A stretch of DNA of 64,000 bases from Rhodanobacter ginsengisoli (lineage in GTDB: Bacteria > Pseudomonadota > Gammaproteobacteria > Xanthomonadales > Rhodanobacteraceae), in the NCBI RefSeq assembly GCF_042657065.1, contig NZ_JBHSNF010000005.1, positions 62,001 to 126,000 on the forward strand, in the 5' to 3' direction. Positions within the stretch are counted from its first letter, which is position 1; each line of letters begins with the position of its first letter. Positions 1 to 9,920 of the stretch are shown in pieces. Under the pieces are notes generated by a model, which worked only from the letters and a program-made list of their open reading frames with translations, searched no databases and was not told the DNA's origin. A program made the translations under genes and the position numbers.

Positions 1-239
1 ACCCGCTCTTCCAGCAGCGCCAGCCCGAGATGGTGATGATCGACGATGTAGACCTGCTGCCGCGGCCCCAGCACGCCGGGAAAGCAGTGCGCCTCGAGCA
101 GCTGGCGGCGCTTCTTGCCGCCCAGCTTCTCCCACTCCGCACGCTTGGCCGCGACCTCGGCCTTGCCCACGGTGAGCTGGGTCGGTCGCAAGCTGGCCGG
201 CGCGACCGACAACAACGGATGATGCACTCCCGACGACAT
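1..239 (-). CDS. ParB-like nuclease-family protein, N-terminal part (runs off window)
   Basis: The leftward frame opens at an ATG (237-239) and stays open to the window edge, giving 79 N-terminal residues. The start reads MSSGVHPLLSVAPASLRPTQ, followed by VGKAEVAAKR and VYIVDHHHLGLALLE. This pattern (a PTQ-x-x-VG segment, then a DHHH segment) fits the ParB-like/Srx fold family of small stand-alone proteins (ParBc_2 type), not the chromosomal ParB that binds parS. The family's function is poorly known. The C-terminal end is outside the window, so total length cannot be judged. Confidence 0.7.
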   Translation of the reverse strand, partial: MSSGVHHPLLSVAPASLRPTQLTVGKAEVAAKRAEWEKLGGKKRRQLLEAHCFPGVLGPRQQVYIVDHHHLGLALLEER

Positions 240-339
240 GGCACGACTCCCTGCGGACTGACCCTGACGGCCAGCGTAACCGAGCCGGCCATCGATGGAG
301 CAGGTATCGCGGCCACGGCATCGCCCGGCCGCGCGGCGA

Positions 340-1050
340 TCACTTCATGCCGGTGTCGTACCCGCGCATCGCCTTCAGATAGGCATCCATGTCGCGGCCG
401 GGGCGTTCATCGAAGCCTTCGCCGGTCTCGTCCAGCGCATCGATGCGGTCCGGCCGGAAATTGCGGAAATCCTGACGCAACCGACACCACGCGCCGAGCG
501 TCCACTTGCCGCCCCAGAACGCCAGGCACAGCGGCTCCACTTCGCGCGTGCTGGGCTTGCCGCCCTCGTCCCGGTAGACCAGCTGCAGCACCCGGTGCGT
601 CTCGATCGCCGCATGCAGGCGGTCGATCCGCGCGGCGAACGCCGCCTGCTGTTCGTCGCGCCAGACCGGTGCGTAGATGCGCGTGCGCTCGGAGCGTTCG
701 CGCAGTTCCGGCGGCAGCACCGCCTCGATCTTGATCAGGGCCGCCTGGGCTTCCCGGGCCAGTTTTTCGCCGGCGAAGGCCCGCACGAATCGTGTGCCGA
801 CCACCAGGGCTTCGAGTTCGTCGGCGCTGAACATCAGCGGCGGGATGTCCGAACCCTTGCGCAGCACGTAGCCCACGCCGGCTTCGCCCTCGATCGGCAC
901 GCCGGACAGCTGCAGGTCGGCCACGTCGCGATACACCGTGCGCAGCGAGACGCCCAGGGTCTGTGCCAGCGAACGCGCCTGCAGAGCGGTACGCCGGCCG
1001 CGCAGGGCGTGGATGATGAGGAACAGACGGTCGGCGCGGCGCATCCGCAC
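340..1050 (-). CDS. YafY-type transcriptional regulator with HTH and WYL domains
   Basis: A 236-residue DNA-binding regulator. Residues 1-60 form a winged helix-turn-helix of the HTH_11 type (RADRLFLIIHALRG, then the recognition segment SLRTVYRDVADLQ). Residues about 135-215 form a WYL-like sensor domain (VLQLVYRDEGGK, REVEPLCLAFWGGKWTLGAWC). Length is usual for YafY/WYL regulators, whose ligands are mostly unknown. It lies 63 bp downstream of the glutathione transferase gene on the same strand, so the two may be cotranscribed. The target is not evident from sequence. Confidence 0.88.
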   Translation of the reverse strand: MRMRRADRLFLIIHALRGRRTALQARSLAQTLGVSLRTVYRDVADLQLSGVPIEGEAGVGYVLRKGSDIPPLMFSADELEALVVGTRFVRAFAGEKLAREAQAALIKIEAVLPPELRERSERTRIYAPVWRDEQQAAFAARIDRLHAAIETHRVLQLVYRDEGGKPSTREVEPLCLAFWGGKWTLGAWCRLRQDFRNFRPDRIDALDETGEGFDERPGRDMDAYLKAMRGYDTGMK

Positions 1051-1113
1051 ATCATCGCCGAGCGAGGCGATCGCGAACAGCGCCGAACGTCACGCCTGGC
1101 GCCGCTCATCGCA

Positions 1114-1758
1114 TCACGCCGTCGGCAGGGCCGCCTGCGCCGCGGCCAGTTCGGCGTCCCTCGCGGCCGCGCGCTGCATCGCCGGGCGCGAGATCACCCG
1201 ATCGACATAGGCACGGATCACCGGCAGTTCCGGCACCAGCTTGAACTGGGTGGTCCAGTTCAGCGCGGTACCCCACAGCACGTCGGCGGCACTGAAGCGG
1301 TCGCCGAGCAGGTACGGCCCGCGCTCGAGCTGGTCGGTCAGCGTCTTCAGCACGGTGTCGTAATCGCCGTAGCCGGCAGTCATCGGTGGCGCCGCCTCGC
1401 GCTTCAGCGAACGGTCGAGGATCGCCGGCTCGAAGCACGAACCGTAGAACACCAGCCAGCGCAGGTACGGACCGCGCAACGGATCGCCGATCGGCGGCGC
1501 CAGCTTCGCCTCGGCATACAGATCGGCGAGGTAGATGAACACCGCCGGCTGTTCGGTGATCAACGCCTCGCCGTGGCGGATCGCCGGCACCTTGCCCATC
1601 GGATTGACCGCCAGATAGGCCGGCTGGCGCTGCTCGCCGGCCCGCAGGTTCAGTGCGTGCAGCTCGTAGTCGGCGCCGAGCTCCTCGAGCAGCGCGCGGG
1701 TGCCGGCGGAGCGGCTATGCGGTGAGTGGTAGAAGGTAACGCGGGTGGACTGGGTCAT
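1114..1758 (-). CDS. Glutathione S-transferase family protein
   Basis: A 214-residue cytosolic GST. The N-terminal thioredoxin-like domain (1-80) shows FYHSPHSRSAGTRALLEELG and the glutathione-binding turn NPMGKVPAI, then ALITEQPAVFIYLADLY. The helical C-terminal domain contains the conserved GPYLLGDRFSAADVLWGTAL segment. A serine (HSPHSRS) lies where the catalytic Ser/Tyr/Cys is expected. The electrophilic substrate cannot be predicted. It starts at ATG 1758 and ends 63 bp before the WYL regulator. Confidence 0.92.
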   Translation of the reverse strand: MTQSTRVTFYHSPHSRSAGTRALLEELGADYELHALNLRAGEQRQPAYLAVNPMGKVPAIRHGEALITEQPAVFIYLADLYAEAKLAPPIGDPLRGPYLRWLVFYGSCFEPAILDRSLKREAAPPMTAGYGDYDTVLKTLTDQLERGPYLLGDRFSAADVLWGTALNWTTQFKLVPELPVIRAYVDRVISRPAMQRAAARDAELAAAQAALPTA

Positions 1759-1816
1759 CTCGAGGGCTCCGCGAAAGGTGAATCCGGCGTGCGGTTCCAG
1801 GCTGCCGCGCGACGGC

Positions 1817-2056
1817 CTAGTTCGACCGCCGGCGGTTGCTGCCGGTCGACCCCATCGAGGCCGGCCGGGGGATCGATGCTACGGGAATCGCCGTCGAGTC
1901 TCTCGGCTTGCCGGCTCCGAGCGGGCTCACGGTCGCCGCCGGATCGTCCGCCCGGCGCTTCGCCGGCGGGTGGTATCGCCCGTCCAGCAGCAGCCCGCGC
2001 AGATACAGCGGACGATAGGCCTTCAAGAGACGTTGCAGAAGCGTGTTCATGGGCAT
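1817..2056 (-). CDS. Small hypothetical protein coupled to the DJ-1/PfpI gene
   Basis: A 79-residue frame starts with ATG 5 bases after the stop of the upstream DJ-1/PfpI gene, with a GAGGT element overlapping that stop. A second in-frame ATG lies at 2050. The start, MPMNTLLQRLLKAYRPLYLR, resembles an amphipathic basic helix. The rest is low-complexity and rich in Arg, Pro and Ser. No family is recognised. Translational coupling is the main support; it may be a short non-conserved or spurious frame. Confidence 0.4.
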   Translation of the reverse strand: MPMNTLLQRLLKAYRPLYLRGLLLDGRYHPPAKRRADDPAATVSPLGAGKPRDSTAIPVASIPRPASMGSTGSNRRRSN

Positions 2057-2060
2057 GACC

Positions 2061-2669
2061 TCACGCCGCCCGGGTTTCGCCGACGCACCACGCCGGCAGT
2101 TGCGCATGCTTGAACAGCCGGTACCAGTCCTCGCGGTCGCCGGGGCTGTACAGATCCAGCGTATGGATCACCTCGCGGGCAAACTCCACGCTGCCCAGGT
2201 GGCTGGCCGTGATCACGCCGCCATCGCTGACCGCCAGCACCGCGCTGTCGTACTGGTCGGTACCGGCATAGTCCGGCACCTGGCCGGCGATCTGGCCGGG
2301 CCAGTTGCCGGTATGCCTGCAGTCATCGAGCAGCCCCGCACGGGCCAGCGCCAGCACGCCGCTGTCGATGCCGGCTACCGGCGCACCGGCGGCATGCAGC
2401 TGGCGGATGGCCGCCACCGCAGGCTCGCCCTCACCGCGTTGCCACAGATGACCGCCCGGCACGATCAGCAGGGCCGCGCAGGCGGCATCGAGCTGGTCCA
2501 GCGACAGGTCGGGCTGCACGCACAGGCCACCCATCGACAGGACCCGCGCGCGCGAGAAACCCACCGTCTGCACCTGCCAGTCGCCGGGGCGGCGGATCTC
2601 GCACAACGCCAGCGCCGCCTGCCAGTCGGCAAAGCCTTCGAACACCAGGAAATAAACCGTATCGCGCAT
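2061..2669 (-). CDS. DJ-1/PfpI superfamily protein lacking the nucleophilic cysteine
   Basis: A 202-residue class I glutamine amidotransferase-like protein, closest in layout to YoaZ/DJ-1-type proteins. It shows VYFLVFEGFADWQAALAL at the N-terminus, ALLIVPGGHLW, and the nucleophile-elbow region APVAGIDSGVLALARAGLLD followed by HTGN. Homologues normally have Ala-Ile-Cys-Gly at the elbow; here the cysteine position is Asp and the glycine is Ser. A hydrolase or deglycase role is therefore doubtful and a binding or structural role is possible. The start at 2669 was chosen over the ATG 18 bases upstream because GGAGGG precedes it at good spacing. Confidence 0.82.
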   Translation of the reverse strand: MRDTVYFLVFEGFADWQAALALCEIRRPGDWQVQTVGFSRARVLSMGGLCVQPDLSLDQLDAACAALLIVPGGHLWQRGEGEPAVAAIRQLHAAGAPVAGIDSGVLALARAGLLDDCRHTGNWPGQIAGQVPDYAGTDQYDSAVLAVSDGGVITASHLGSVEFAREVIHTLDLYSPGDREDWYRLFKHAQLPAWCVGETRAA

Positions 2670-2840
2670 GTCATGTCCCTCCGTCATGGAGATGCAGCTT
2701 GCCGCCCCCCTGCTGCCAACGTAGTGTCAGCAGCCGAGCGACCCGACCGGCGGGATCGTCGTCGCGCCCAAGGCTGGCGCTGTCCTGTCCGAGCCGGGAC
2801 AATGCCTGTCTCTCTATTGACCCGAAGGCCCGGACCCGAC

Positions 2841-3872
2841 ATGAAGTCCATCTCGCTGATCCAGTTCCTGATCGAGGAACGCCGTGCCGGCCACATCAAC
2901 GCCGAACTCTCGCTGCTGATCGAAGTGGTCGCGCGGGCGTGCAAGCGCATCGCCGTGGCCACCAACAAGGGCGCGCTGGGCGACGTGCTGGGCATGGCCG
3001 GCAGCGCCGATGCGCTGAGCATGAACATCCAGGGCGAGGCCCAGAAGAAGCTCGACGTGATCTCCAACGAGATCCTGCTGGAGGCAAACGCATGGGGCGG
3101 CCACCTCGCCGCCTGCGCCTCGGAAGAGATGGAGGACCCGCAGCAGATTCCGGACGGCTACCCGAAGGGCAACCACCTGCTGCTGTTCGATCCGCTGGAC
3201 GGCAGCTCCAACATCGACGTCAACATCTCGGTCGGCACCATCTTCTCGGTACTGCGCTGCCCGGACGACGTGACCGAACCGAAGGCCGAGCATTTCCTGC
3301 AACCGGGCACCGAACAGCTGGCCGCCGGTTACGTGGTGTACGGCCCGGCCACCGTGCTGGTGCTGACGTTCGGCCACGGTACCCACGAGTTCACCCTGGA
3401 TCGCGAGGTGGGCAGCTTCACCCTGAGCCGGCGCGGCATCCGGATCCCCGAGCAGGCCACCGAGTTCGCCATCAACATGTCGAACCAGCGTCACTGGCAG
3501 GTGCCGATGCAGCGCTACATCGGCGAGTTGCTGGCCGGCAGCAGCGGTCCGCGCGGCAAGGATTTCAACATGCGCTGGGTCGCCTCGATGGTGGCCGACG
3601 TGCACCGCATCGTGACCCGGGGCGGCGTGTTCTATTACCCGCTGGACGCGAAGATCCAGCAGCAGGGCGGCAAGCTGCGGCTGATGTACGAGGCCAATCC
3701 GATGGCCTTCATCATCGAGCAGGCCGGCGGCGCGGCCACCACCGGGCGCGAACGCATCATGGCGCTGCAGCCGACCGGACTGCATCAGCGCGTGCCGGTG
3801 TTCCTGGGCTCGAAGCAGGAGGTCGAGCTGGCCACCCACTATCACCTGGAAGCGGACGGCGCGCTGGCCTGA
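2841..3872 (+). CDS. fbp: Class I fructose-1,6-bisphosphatase
   Basis: A 343-residue cytosolic enzyme that hydrolyses fructose 1,6-bisphosphate to fructose 6-phosphate, the committed step of gluconeogenesis. The metal-binding signature DPLDGSSNIDVN begins at residue 117. The substrate region RWVASMVADVHRIVTRGGVFYYP and the C-terminal GGKLRLMYEANPMAFIIEQAGG are typical. The frame is open further upstream, but the ATG at 2841 gives the usual family N-terminus. It is a single gene, divergent from the DJ-1/PfpI gene. Confidence 0.97.
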   Translation: MKSISLIQFLIEERRAGHINAELSLLIEVVARACKRIAVATNKGALGDVLGMAGSADALSMNIQGEAQKKLDVISNEILLEANAWGGHLAACASEEMEDPQQIPDGYPKGNHLLLFDPLDGSSNIDVNISVGTIFSVLRCPDDVTEPKAEHFLQPGTEQLAAGYVVYGPATVLVLTFGHGTHEFTLDREVGSFTLSRRGIRIPEQATEFAINMSNQRHWQVPMQRYIGELLAGSSGPRGKDFNMRWVASMVADVHRIVTRGGVFYYPLDAKIQQQGGKLRLMYEANPMAFIIEQAGGAATTGRERIMALQPTGLHQRVPVFLGSKQEVELATHYHLEADGALA

Positions 3873-4130
3873 GGCACGCAGCGGAGTCCTGCAAGAAGAT
3901 CGTCCATGGCGCGCCCTGCCCACGCCATGATCCGGCCACGGACTCACCCCGTGCGGACAGTGGCCTGGTCAGCCCGGTCGCGGTGGCTGGCCACGATCCC
4001 GGCGATCCGTGCCCGACTCGCGGCGATAGCGGCCGTCGCCACGCGCTGAGCCCGCCGCCCTGCCGTCCCGCACTTGGCCCGCGCCGGCTCCGGCTGTAGC
4101 GTGACGGCTCCCCGCTGAGGAACATGCCCC

Positions 4131-6182
4131 ATGTTGAAACGCTCACTGCTGCCTGCCTCGTTGTTGCTGTTCGCGCTGCTGCCCGGTGCGCGCGCCGCCG
4201 CTCCCGACGTCGATCCGCGCATCGAACGACTGCTGACCGAACTGGGCAAGGTGCAGCCGATCGAGGCGGTGGCGATCTCGCCGGACGGCAGCCAGCTGGC
4301 GTGGGTGATCGAGCGCGCCGGCCTGCCGTCGATCACCGTGGCCGCCGCCGACGGCAGTCACGCGCATCGCGTGAGTGCGGCGGACAAGGCCGGCAGCTGC
4401 GCCGAATCCGGCATCGCATGGGCGCCCGATTCGCGCCATCTCGCGTTCGTGTCGAATTGCAGCATCGACCCGACCAGCACCCGGGTGATGCAGAACGACA
4501 TCTATCTGGCCGACACCGCCGGCCAGGGTGCCCCGGTGCGGCTGGCCCGGCTCAAGGGCTATGTCCGCGCATTGCAGTGGCGCGGCGACGGCAAGTCGCT
4601 GGGCTTCCTGTATGTACCAGGCGCCACCCGTCATGCCAGCGCCGTGGCCGCGGCCAAACCGGCCGCCGGCGAAATCGGGGTGACCGGCGTGGAGGTGCAG
4701 CGGGTAGCCAGCATCGACGTCGCCAACGGCGCATTGCACGAGCTCTCGCCGTCCAGCCTGTACGCCTACGAGTTCAACTGGTCGCCCGACGGCCGGCGGA
4801 TCGCCTATACCGCGGCCGTGCCGCCGGGCGACAACAACTGGTGGATCGCCCGACTCTACGAGCAGCCGGCGCAGGCCGACGCGACCCCGGCGGTGCTGGT
4901 CGATCCCGCCCGCGCCGACAGCGGTTCGCTGCACGGGCTGCAGATCGCGTTGCCGCGCTGGTCGCCGGACGGCGCGCACATCGCCTTCATCGGCGGCCTG
5001 ATGAGCGACCAGGGCGCCACCGGCGGCGACATCTACGCGGTGCCCGCCCGCGGCGGCGACGCGGTCGACCTCACCCCGGGCAACCACGTCACACCGGCAT
5101 GGCTTGGTTGGACCGGGCCGCAGTCGATGCTGGTCAGCCAGATCAGCGACGGTCACAGCCAGGTGGCGGAATACGTGGTGACGGCCGGACGGGCACGCCA
5201 GCAGAAACTGCTCTTCGGCGTGCCGGCGAGCATCGGCGACGGCACCGCCTCGATGGCACTGTCACTGTCTGCCGATCACCGGCGCATCGCCTTCGTGCAG
5301 AGCTCCTATGCCGCGGCGCCCGAGGTGCATGCGGGGGCGCTGACGGATCACGCGCCGGCAGCCGTCACCGCCATCAACGCCGGGCGGAAACCCGCCTGGG
5401 GCAAGGCCGAATCGGTGCAGTGGAGCAACCAGGGCTTCCACGTGCAGGGCTGGCTGCTGTATCCGGCCGACTACGATGCGAAGAAGTCGTACCCGATGAT
5501 CGTCAGCGTGCATGGCGGCCCGTCGAGTGCCGTGATCCCGCGCTGGCCCGGCGTGGGCTACGGCAGCGTGCCGTTCTCCGCGCTGGGCTATTTCGTGTTC
5601 ATGCCGAACCCCCGCGGCAGCTTCGGCCAGGGTGAGAAGTACGTGCAGGCCAACCGCCGGGACTTCGGCTACGGCGACCTGCGCGACATCCTCGCCGGCA
5701 TCGATGCGGTGGAGAAGCGCGTGCCGGTGGACGACCAGCGGCTGGGTCTGACCGGCTGGAGCTACGGCGGTTTCATGAGCATGTTCGCACCCACCCAGAC
5801 CCGGCGTTTCCACGCCGTGGTGGCCGGCGCCGGCATTGCCAACTGGCAGAGTTACTACGGCGAGAACCTGATCGATCAGTGGATGCCGCCGTTCTTCGGC
5901 GCCACCGTATACGACGATCCGGCGGTATACGCGAAGAGCTCCGCGATCAATTTCGTCAAGCAGGTGAAGACGCCGACCCTGATCGTGGTCGGTGACCGCG
6001 ATGCCGAGTGCCCCGCGCCGCAATCGTTCGAGTTCTGGCATGCGCTGCGAGCGCAGGGCGTGACCACCTCGCTGGTGGTGTATCCGAACGAGGGACACCA
6101 CTTCGTCGACCAGGCGCATCAGCGCGACGTGCTGCAGCGGGCGCTGGGCTGGTTCGTGAAATACCTGCCGGCGGGCGGCTGA
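4131..6182 (+). CDS. Secreted S9 family (prolyl oligopeptidase/dipeptidyl aminopeptidase-type) peptidase
   Basis: A 683-residue serine peptidase with a signal peptide (hydrophobic residues 5-18, ending near ARA-AAP), so it is probably periplasmic. The N-terminal half is a beta-propeller built of PD40-like blades (SPDGSQLAWV, APDSRHLAFVS, SPDGRRIAYT, SPDGAHIAFI). The C-terminal alpha/beta-hydrolase domain has the nucleophile motif GWSYGGF (Ser544), the acid in GDRDAECP (Asp624) and the base in NEGHHF (His656). GAGGAA lies 8 bases before the start. The 258-bp stretch upstream shows no gene. Confidence 0.93.
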   Translation: MLKRSLLPASLLLFALLPGARAAAPDVDPRIERLLTELGKVQPIEAVAISPDGSQLAWVIERAGLPSITVAAADGSHAHRVSAADKAGSCAESGIAWAPDSRHLAFVSNCSIDPTSTRVMQNDIYLADTAGQGAPVRLARLKGYVRALQWRGDGKSLGFLYVPGATRHASAVAAAKPAAGEIGVTGVEVQRVASIDVANGALHELSPSSLYAYEFNWSPDGRRIAYTAAVPPGDNNWWIARLYEQPAQADATPAVLVDPARADSGSLHGLQIALPRWSPDGAHIAFIGGLMSDQGATGGDIYAVPARGGDAVDLTPGNHVTPAWLGWTGPQSMLVSQISDGHSQVAEYVVTAGRARQQKLLFGVPASIGDGTASMALSLSADHRRIAFVQSSYAAAPEVHAGALTDHAPAAVTAINAGRKPAWGKAESVQWSNQGFHVQGWLLYPADYDAKKSYPMIVSVHGGPSSAVIPRWPGVGYGSVPFSALGYFVFMPNPRGSFGQGEKYVQANRRDFGYGDLRDILAGIDAVEKRVPVDDQRLGLTGWSYGGFMSMFAPTQTRRFHAVVAGAGIANWQSYYGENLIDQWMPPFFGATVYDDPAVYAKSSAINFVKQVKTPTLIVVGDRDAECPAPQSFEFWHALRAQGVTTSLVVYPNEGHHFVDQAHQRDVLQRALGWFVKYLPAGG

Positions 6183-6197
6183 GCGCACCCGGCGGCG

Positions 6198-6228
6198 GCT
6201 CCATTCCGGCGCCACGCCGGAATGGAGC
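6198..6228. terminator. Intergenic hairpin between convergent genes
   Basis: A perfect 14-bp inverted repeat (GCTCCATTCCGGCG, 3-base loop) lies just after the peptidase stop and just before the end of the facing small gene. No long T run follows on either strand, so it is a terminator-like or transcript-end-protecting hairpin. Confidence 0.55.
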
Positions 6229-6233
6229 ACCGA

Positions 6234-6413
6234 TCATGACGCCGGCGGATCGCGCCGGCGCGTGTGGTTCACCGCGCCGATGATGCCGATCCCCAGCAGC
6301 ACCACCACGCCGACGATGAGCCACGGCGTGGGCAGGTGCAGCATGAAGGCCCCGTAGGCGAGACCGCCGATCACGATGATCATGCCGATCAGGTAGAGCG
6401 AAAATGAGGACAT
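6234..6413 (-). CDS. Small two-helix membrane protein
   Basis: A 59-residue protein with two hydrophobic segments, about residues 6-24 (LYLIGMIIVIGGLAYGAF) and 30-48 (PWLIVGVVVLLGIGIIGAV), separated by a short Pro-containing loop and ending in a basic tail. The ATG at 6413 was chosen because the hydrophobic pattern begins there; the longer open frame upstream is Arg/Pro-rich and not protein-like. It is probably an inner-membrane protein of unknown function. Confidence 0.65.
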   Translation of the reverse strand: MSSFSLYLIGMIIVIGGLAYGAFMLHLPTPWLIVGVVVLLGIGIIGAVNHTRRRDPPAS

Positions 6414-6532
6414 CGTTGTCTCCGGGTATACCGGTCGGAGCCGCAGCGGATGCCGGGGTGGTCGGCGGGTAGTGTTCGATTGGACCCGGCCTGCCATCAG
6501 TGCCGCGTGAAGCCGCAGCGCGCGGCCCCGGT

Positions 6533-7651
6533 TCAGAACAGCTCGCCCTGTGGCGAGGGCCGACGCGGCGGCACGAAGCGCGAAGCATCCAGCTGCAGTT
6601 CCCGGGCACGACCGAAGCCGTGCTTGCGGCAGGCGAGCTCGAAGCGCCGGCGCAGCAGCTCGGCGAACACGCCTTGCCCGCGCATGCGGGTGGCGAAGTT
6701 GCTGTCGTAGTCGAGGCCACCGTTCATCTGTTGCACCAGGCTCATCACGTGGTCGGCACGTTGCGGCGCGTGCAGCACCAGCCATTCACGGAACAGTGCC
6801 TTCAATTCGTGCGGCAGCCGCAGCGTGGTGTAGCCCGCACAGCGGGCGCCGGCCGCGAAGGCCTGCGCCAGCACCGCTTCCATGTCGCGGTCGTTCAGCG
6901 CAGGAATGATCGGCGCCACCAGCACGCCGACCGGCACGCCGGCGTCGGCCAGGGCGCGGATCGCCTGGATCCGCCGATGCGGCGCGCTGGCGCGCGGCTC
7001 GAGCTTCGCGGCCAGCCGGTTGTCCAGCGAGTTGACCGAGACGAACACCTGCACCAGGCGTTCGCGGGCCATCGGCACCAGGATGTCCAGGTCGCGCTCG
7101 ACCAGCGCGTTCTTGGTCACGAGGGTGCACGGGTGATGGCATTCGGCCAGCAGCTCCAGCGCGGCACGGGTCAGTCGCCAGCGCTTCTCCACCGGCTGGT
7201 ACGGATCGGTGTTGCTGCCGATGTTGATCGGGCTGACCACGTAACCGGGCCGGGCCAGCTCCGCGCGCAGCACCTCGGCGAAGTTGCCCTTGGCGCGCAG
7301 CTTCGTCTCGAAATCCAGGCCGGGCGAGAGGTTGAGATAGCTGTGCGAGGGGCGTGCGTAGCAGTAGATGCAGCCATGCTCGCAGCCGCGATAGGGATTG
7401 ATCGCCTGGCTGAAATCGATATCCGGCGAATCGTTGCGGCTGATCACGCTACGCGCACGTTCCTCGGTGACTTCGGTGCGCGGACGCGGGCGCTCTTCGT
7501 CGAGCAGCGCGTGCGACCAGCCATCGTCCTCGGCCTGGTGGCGGATGCTTTCGAAGCGCCCTTCGGGGTTGGAAGCGGCGCCGCGCCCCTTGATCCGGGC
7601 GCCCGGAGGAGCCGGCCCGCGGGTGCTCGATGGCGGTGGCGTATCGTCCAT
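6533..7651 (-). CDS. PA0069-family radical SAM protein
   Basis: A 372-residue radical SAM protein. The iron-sulfur motif CEHGCIYCYARP has the Cx3Cx2C spacing. Downstream are SNTDPYQPVEK and the strand VTKNALVERDLDIL, typical of the Rv2578c/PA0069 group, which is distantly related to spore photoproduct lyase. The N-terminal segment RIKGRGAASNPEGRFE is a hallmark of this group. The biochemical role of the group is unknown. It is probably a single gene. Confidence 0.9.
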   Translation of the reverse strand: MDDTPPPSSTRGPAPPGARIKGRGAASNPEGRFESIRHQAEDDGWSHALLDEERPRPRTEVTEERARSVISRNDSPDIDFSQAINPYRGCEHGCIYCYARPSHSYLNLSPGLDFETKLRAKGNFAEVLRAELARPGYVVSPINIGSNTDPYQPVEKRWRLTRAALELLAECHHPCTLVTKNALVERDLDILVPMARERLVQVFVSVNSLDNRLAAKLEPRASAPHRRIQAIRALADAGVPVGVLVAPIIPALNDRDMEAVLAQAFAAGARCAGYTTLRLPHELKALFREWLVLHAPQRADHVMSLVQQMNGGLDYDSNFATRMRGQGVFAELLRRRFELACRKHGFGRARELQLDASRFVPPRRPSPQGELF

Positions 7652-7716
7652 CGGTGCAGTTTGCCGCGGCTACGTCTCAGCCTGCGCGACATCCGTTGCA
7701 TCGCGTGATCGGCTCC

Positions 7717-7746
7717 CTGCAACGCCGCCTTCCGCGGCGTTATGAT
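7717..7746 (+). promoter_or_regulatory. Candidate sigma-70 promoter for the small membrane protein gene
   Basis: A -35-like CTGCAA (7717-7722) and a -10-like TATGAT (7741-7746) are separated by 18 bases, with the ATG at 7800. The spacer contains a CCGCCTTCCGCGG hairpin. Assigned by eye. Confidence 0.4.
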
Positions 7747-7799
7747 GCGCCCGTCCGCCCACCGTCGGCGGTCCGTTCACCGTGCATTCGAGGCTTCCC

Positions 7800-8045
7800 A
7801 TGCGCTGGCTGCTGCTTGTTCTCACCGTGTTCGCCTACGTGTTGTGTTTCAGCCGCCACAGCGCCGGCGCGATGGCCTGGTGGCTGCTGATTGCGGTGAT
7901 CGCCACGTTCGCCACCACGCTGGCGTTCGCGCAGGCACGCATCGAGGGCAACTCGCGCGGCGACAGCCTGTCCGAATACGAGCTGCGGCGGTTGCGCGAG
8001 GGCAAGGACCCGCTGGCCCACGAGCGCGATCGTTCCGGTTCGTGA
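7800..8045 (+). CDS. Small two-helix inner-membrane protein
   Basis: An 81-residue protein. Residues 1-15 (MRWLLLVLTVFAYVL) and 25-43 (AMAWWLLIAVIATFATTLAF) are hydrophobic; the remaining tail is charged (EYELRRLREGKDPLAHERD) and probably cytoplasmic. An in-frame GTG lies 18 bases upstream, but the ATG at 7800 places the first helix at the N-terminus. Function unknown. It faces the acyl-CoA ligase gene, with 9 bp between the stops. Confidence 0.62.
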   Translation: MRWLLLVLTVFAYVLCFSRHSAGAMAWWLLIAVIATFATTLAFAQARIEGNSRGDSLSEYELRRLREGKDPLAHERDRSGS

Positions 8046-8054
8046 GTCGGCCGC

Positions 8055-9746
<1,692 letters not shown>

Positions 9747-9848
9747 GGCAATCTCGCGCAGCCGGTACATGGACTCATGCGTCAGCATAGCGTTTGCGTG
9801 ACGAGTCGCGGTCGCCGTGGCGAGGGACGGGATCCTTCCGGAAAGAAC

Positions 9849-9874
9849 AACGCAGCGGCTTTTGCCGCTGCGTT
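9849..9874 (-). terminator. Rho-independent-type terminator of the porin gene
   Basis: A perfect 11-bp stem (AACGCAGCGGC) with a four-base TTTT/AAAA loop. On the minus strand it is followed by a T-rich stretch (GTTCTTTCC). It lies between the porin stop and the acyl-CoA ligase start. Confidence 0.75.
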
Positions 9875-9920
9875 TCCCTGGCCCGGAAAAGCTGCCCGGG
9901 CTGTCCCGCCACGATGAAAC

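Noticed and set aside
2043..2840. Long in-frame extension upstream of fbp
   Set aside because: It overlaps the DJ-1/PfpI gene on the other strand and has no similarity to the enzyme family, which begins at 2841.
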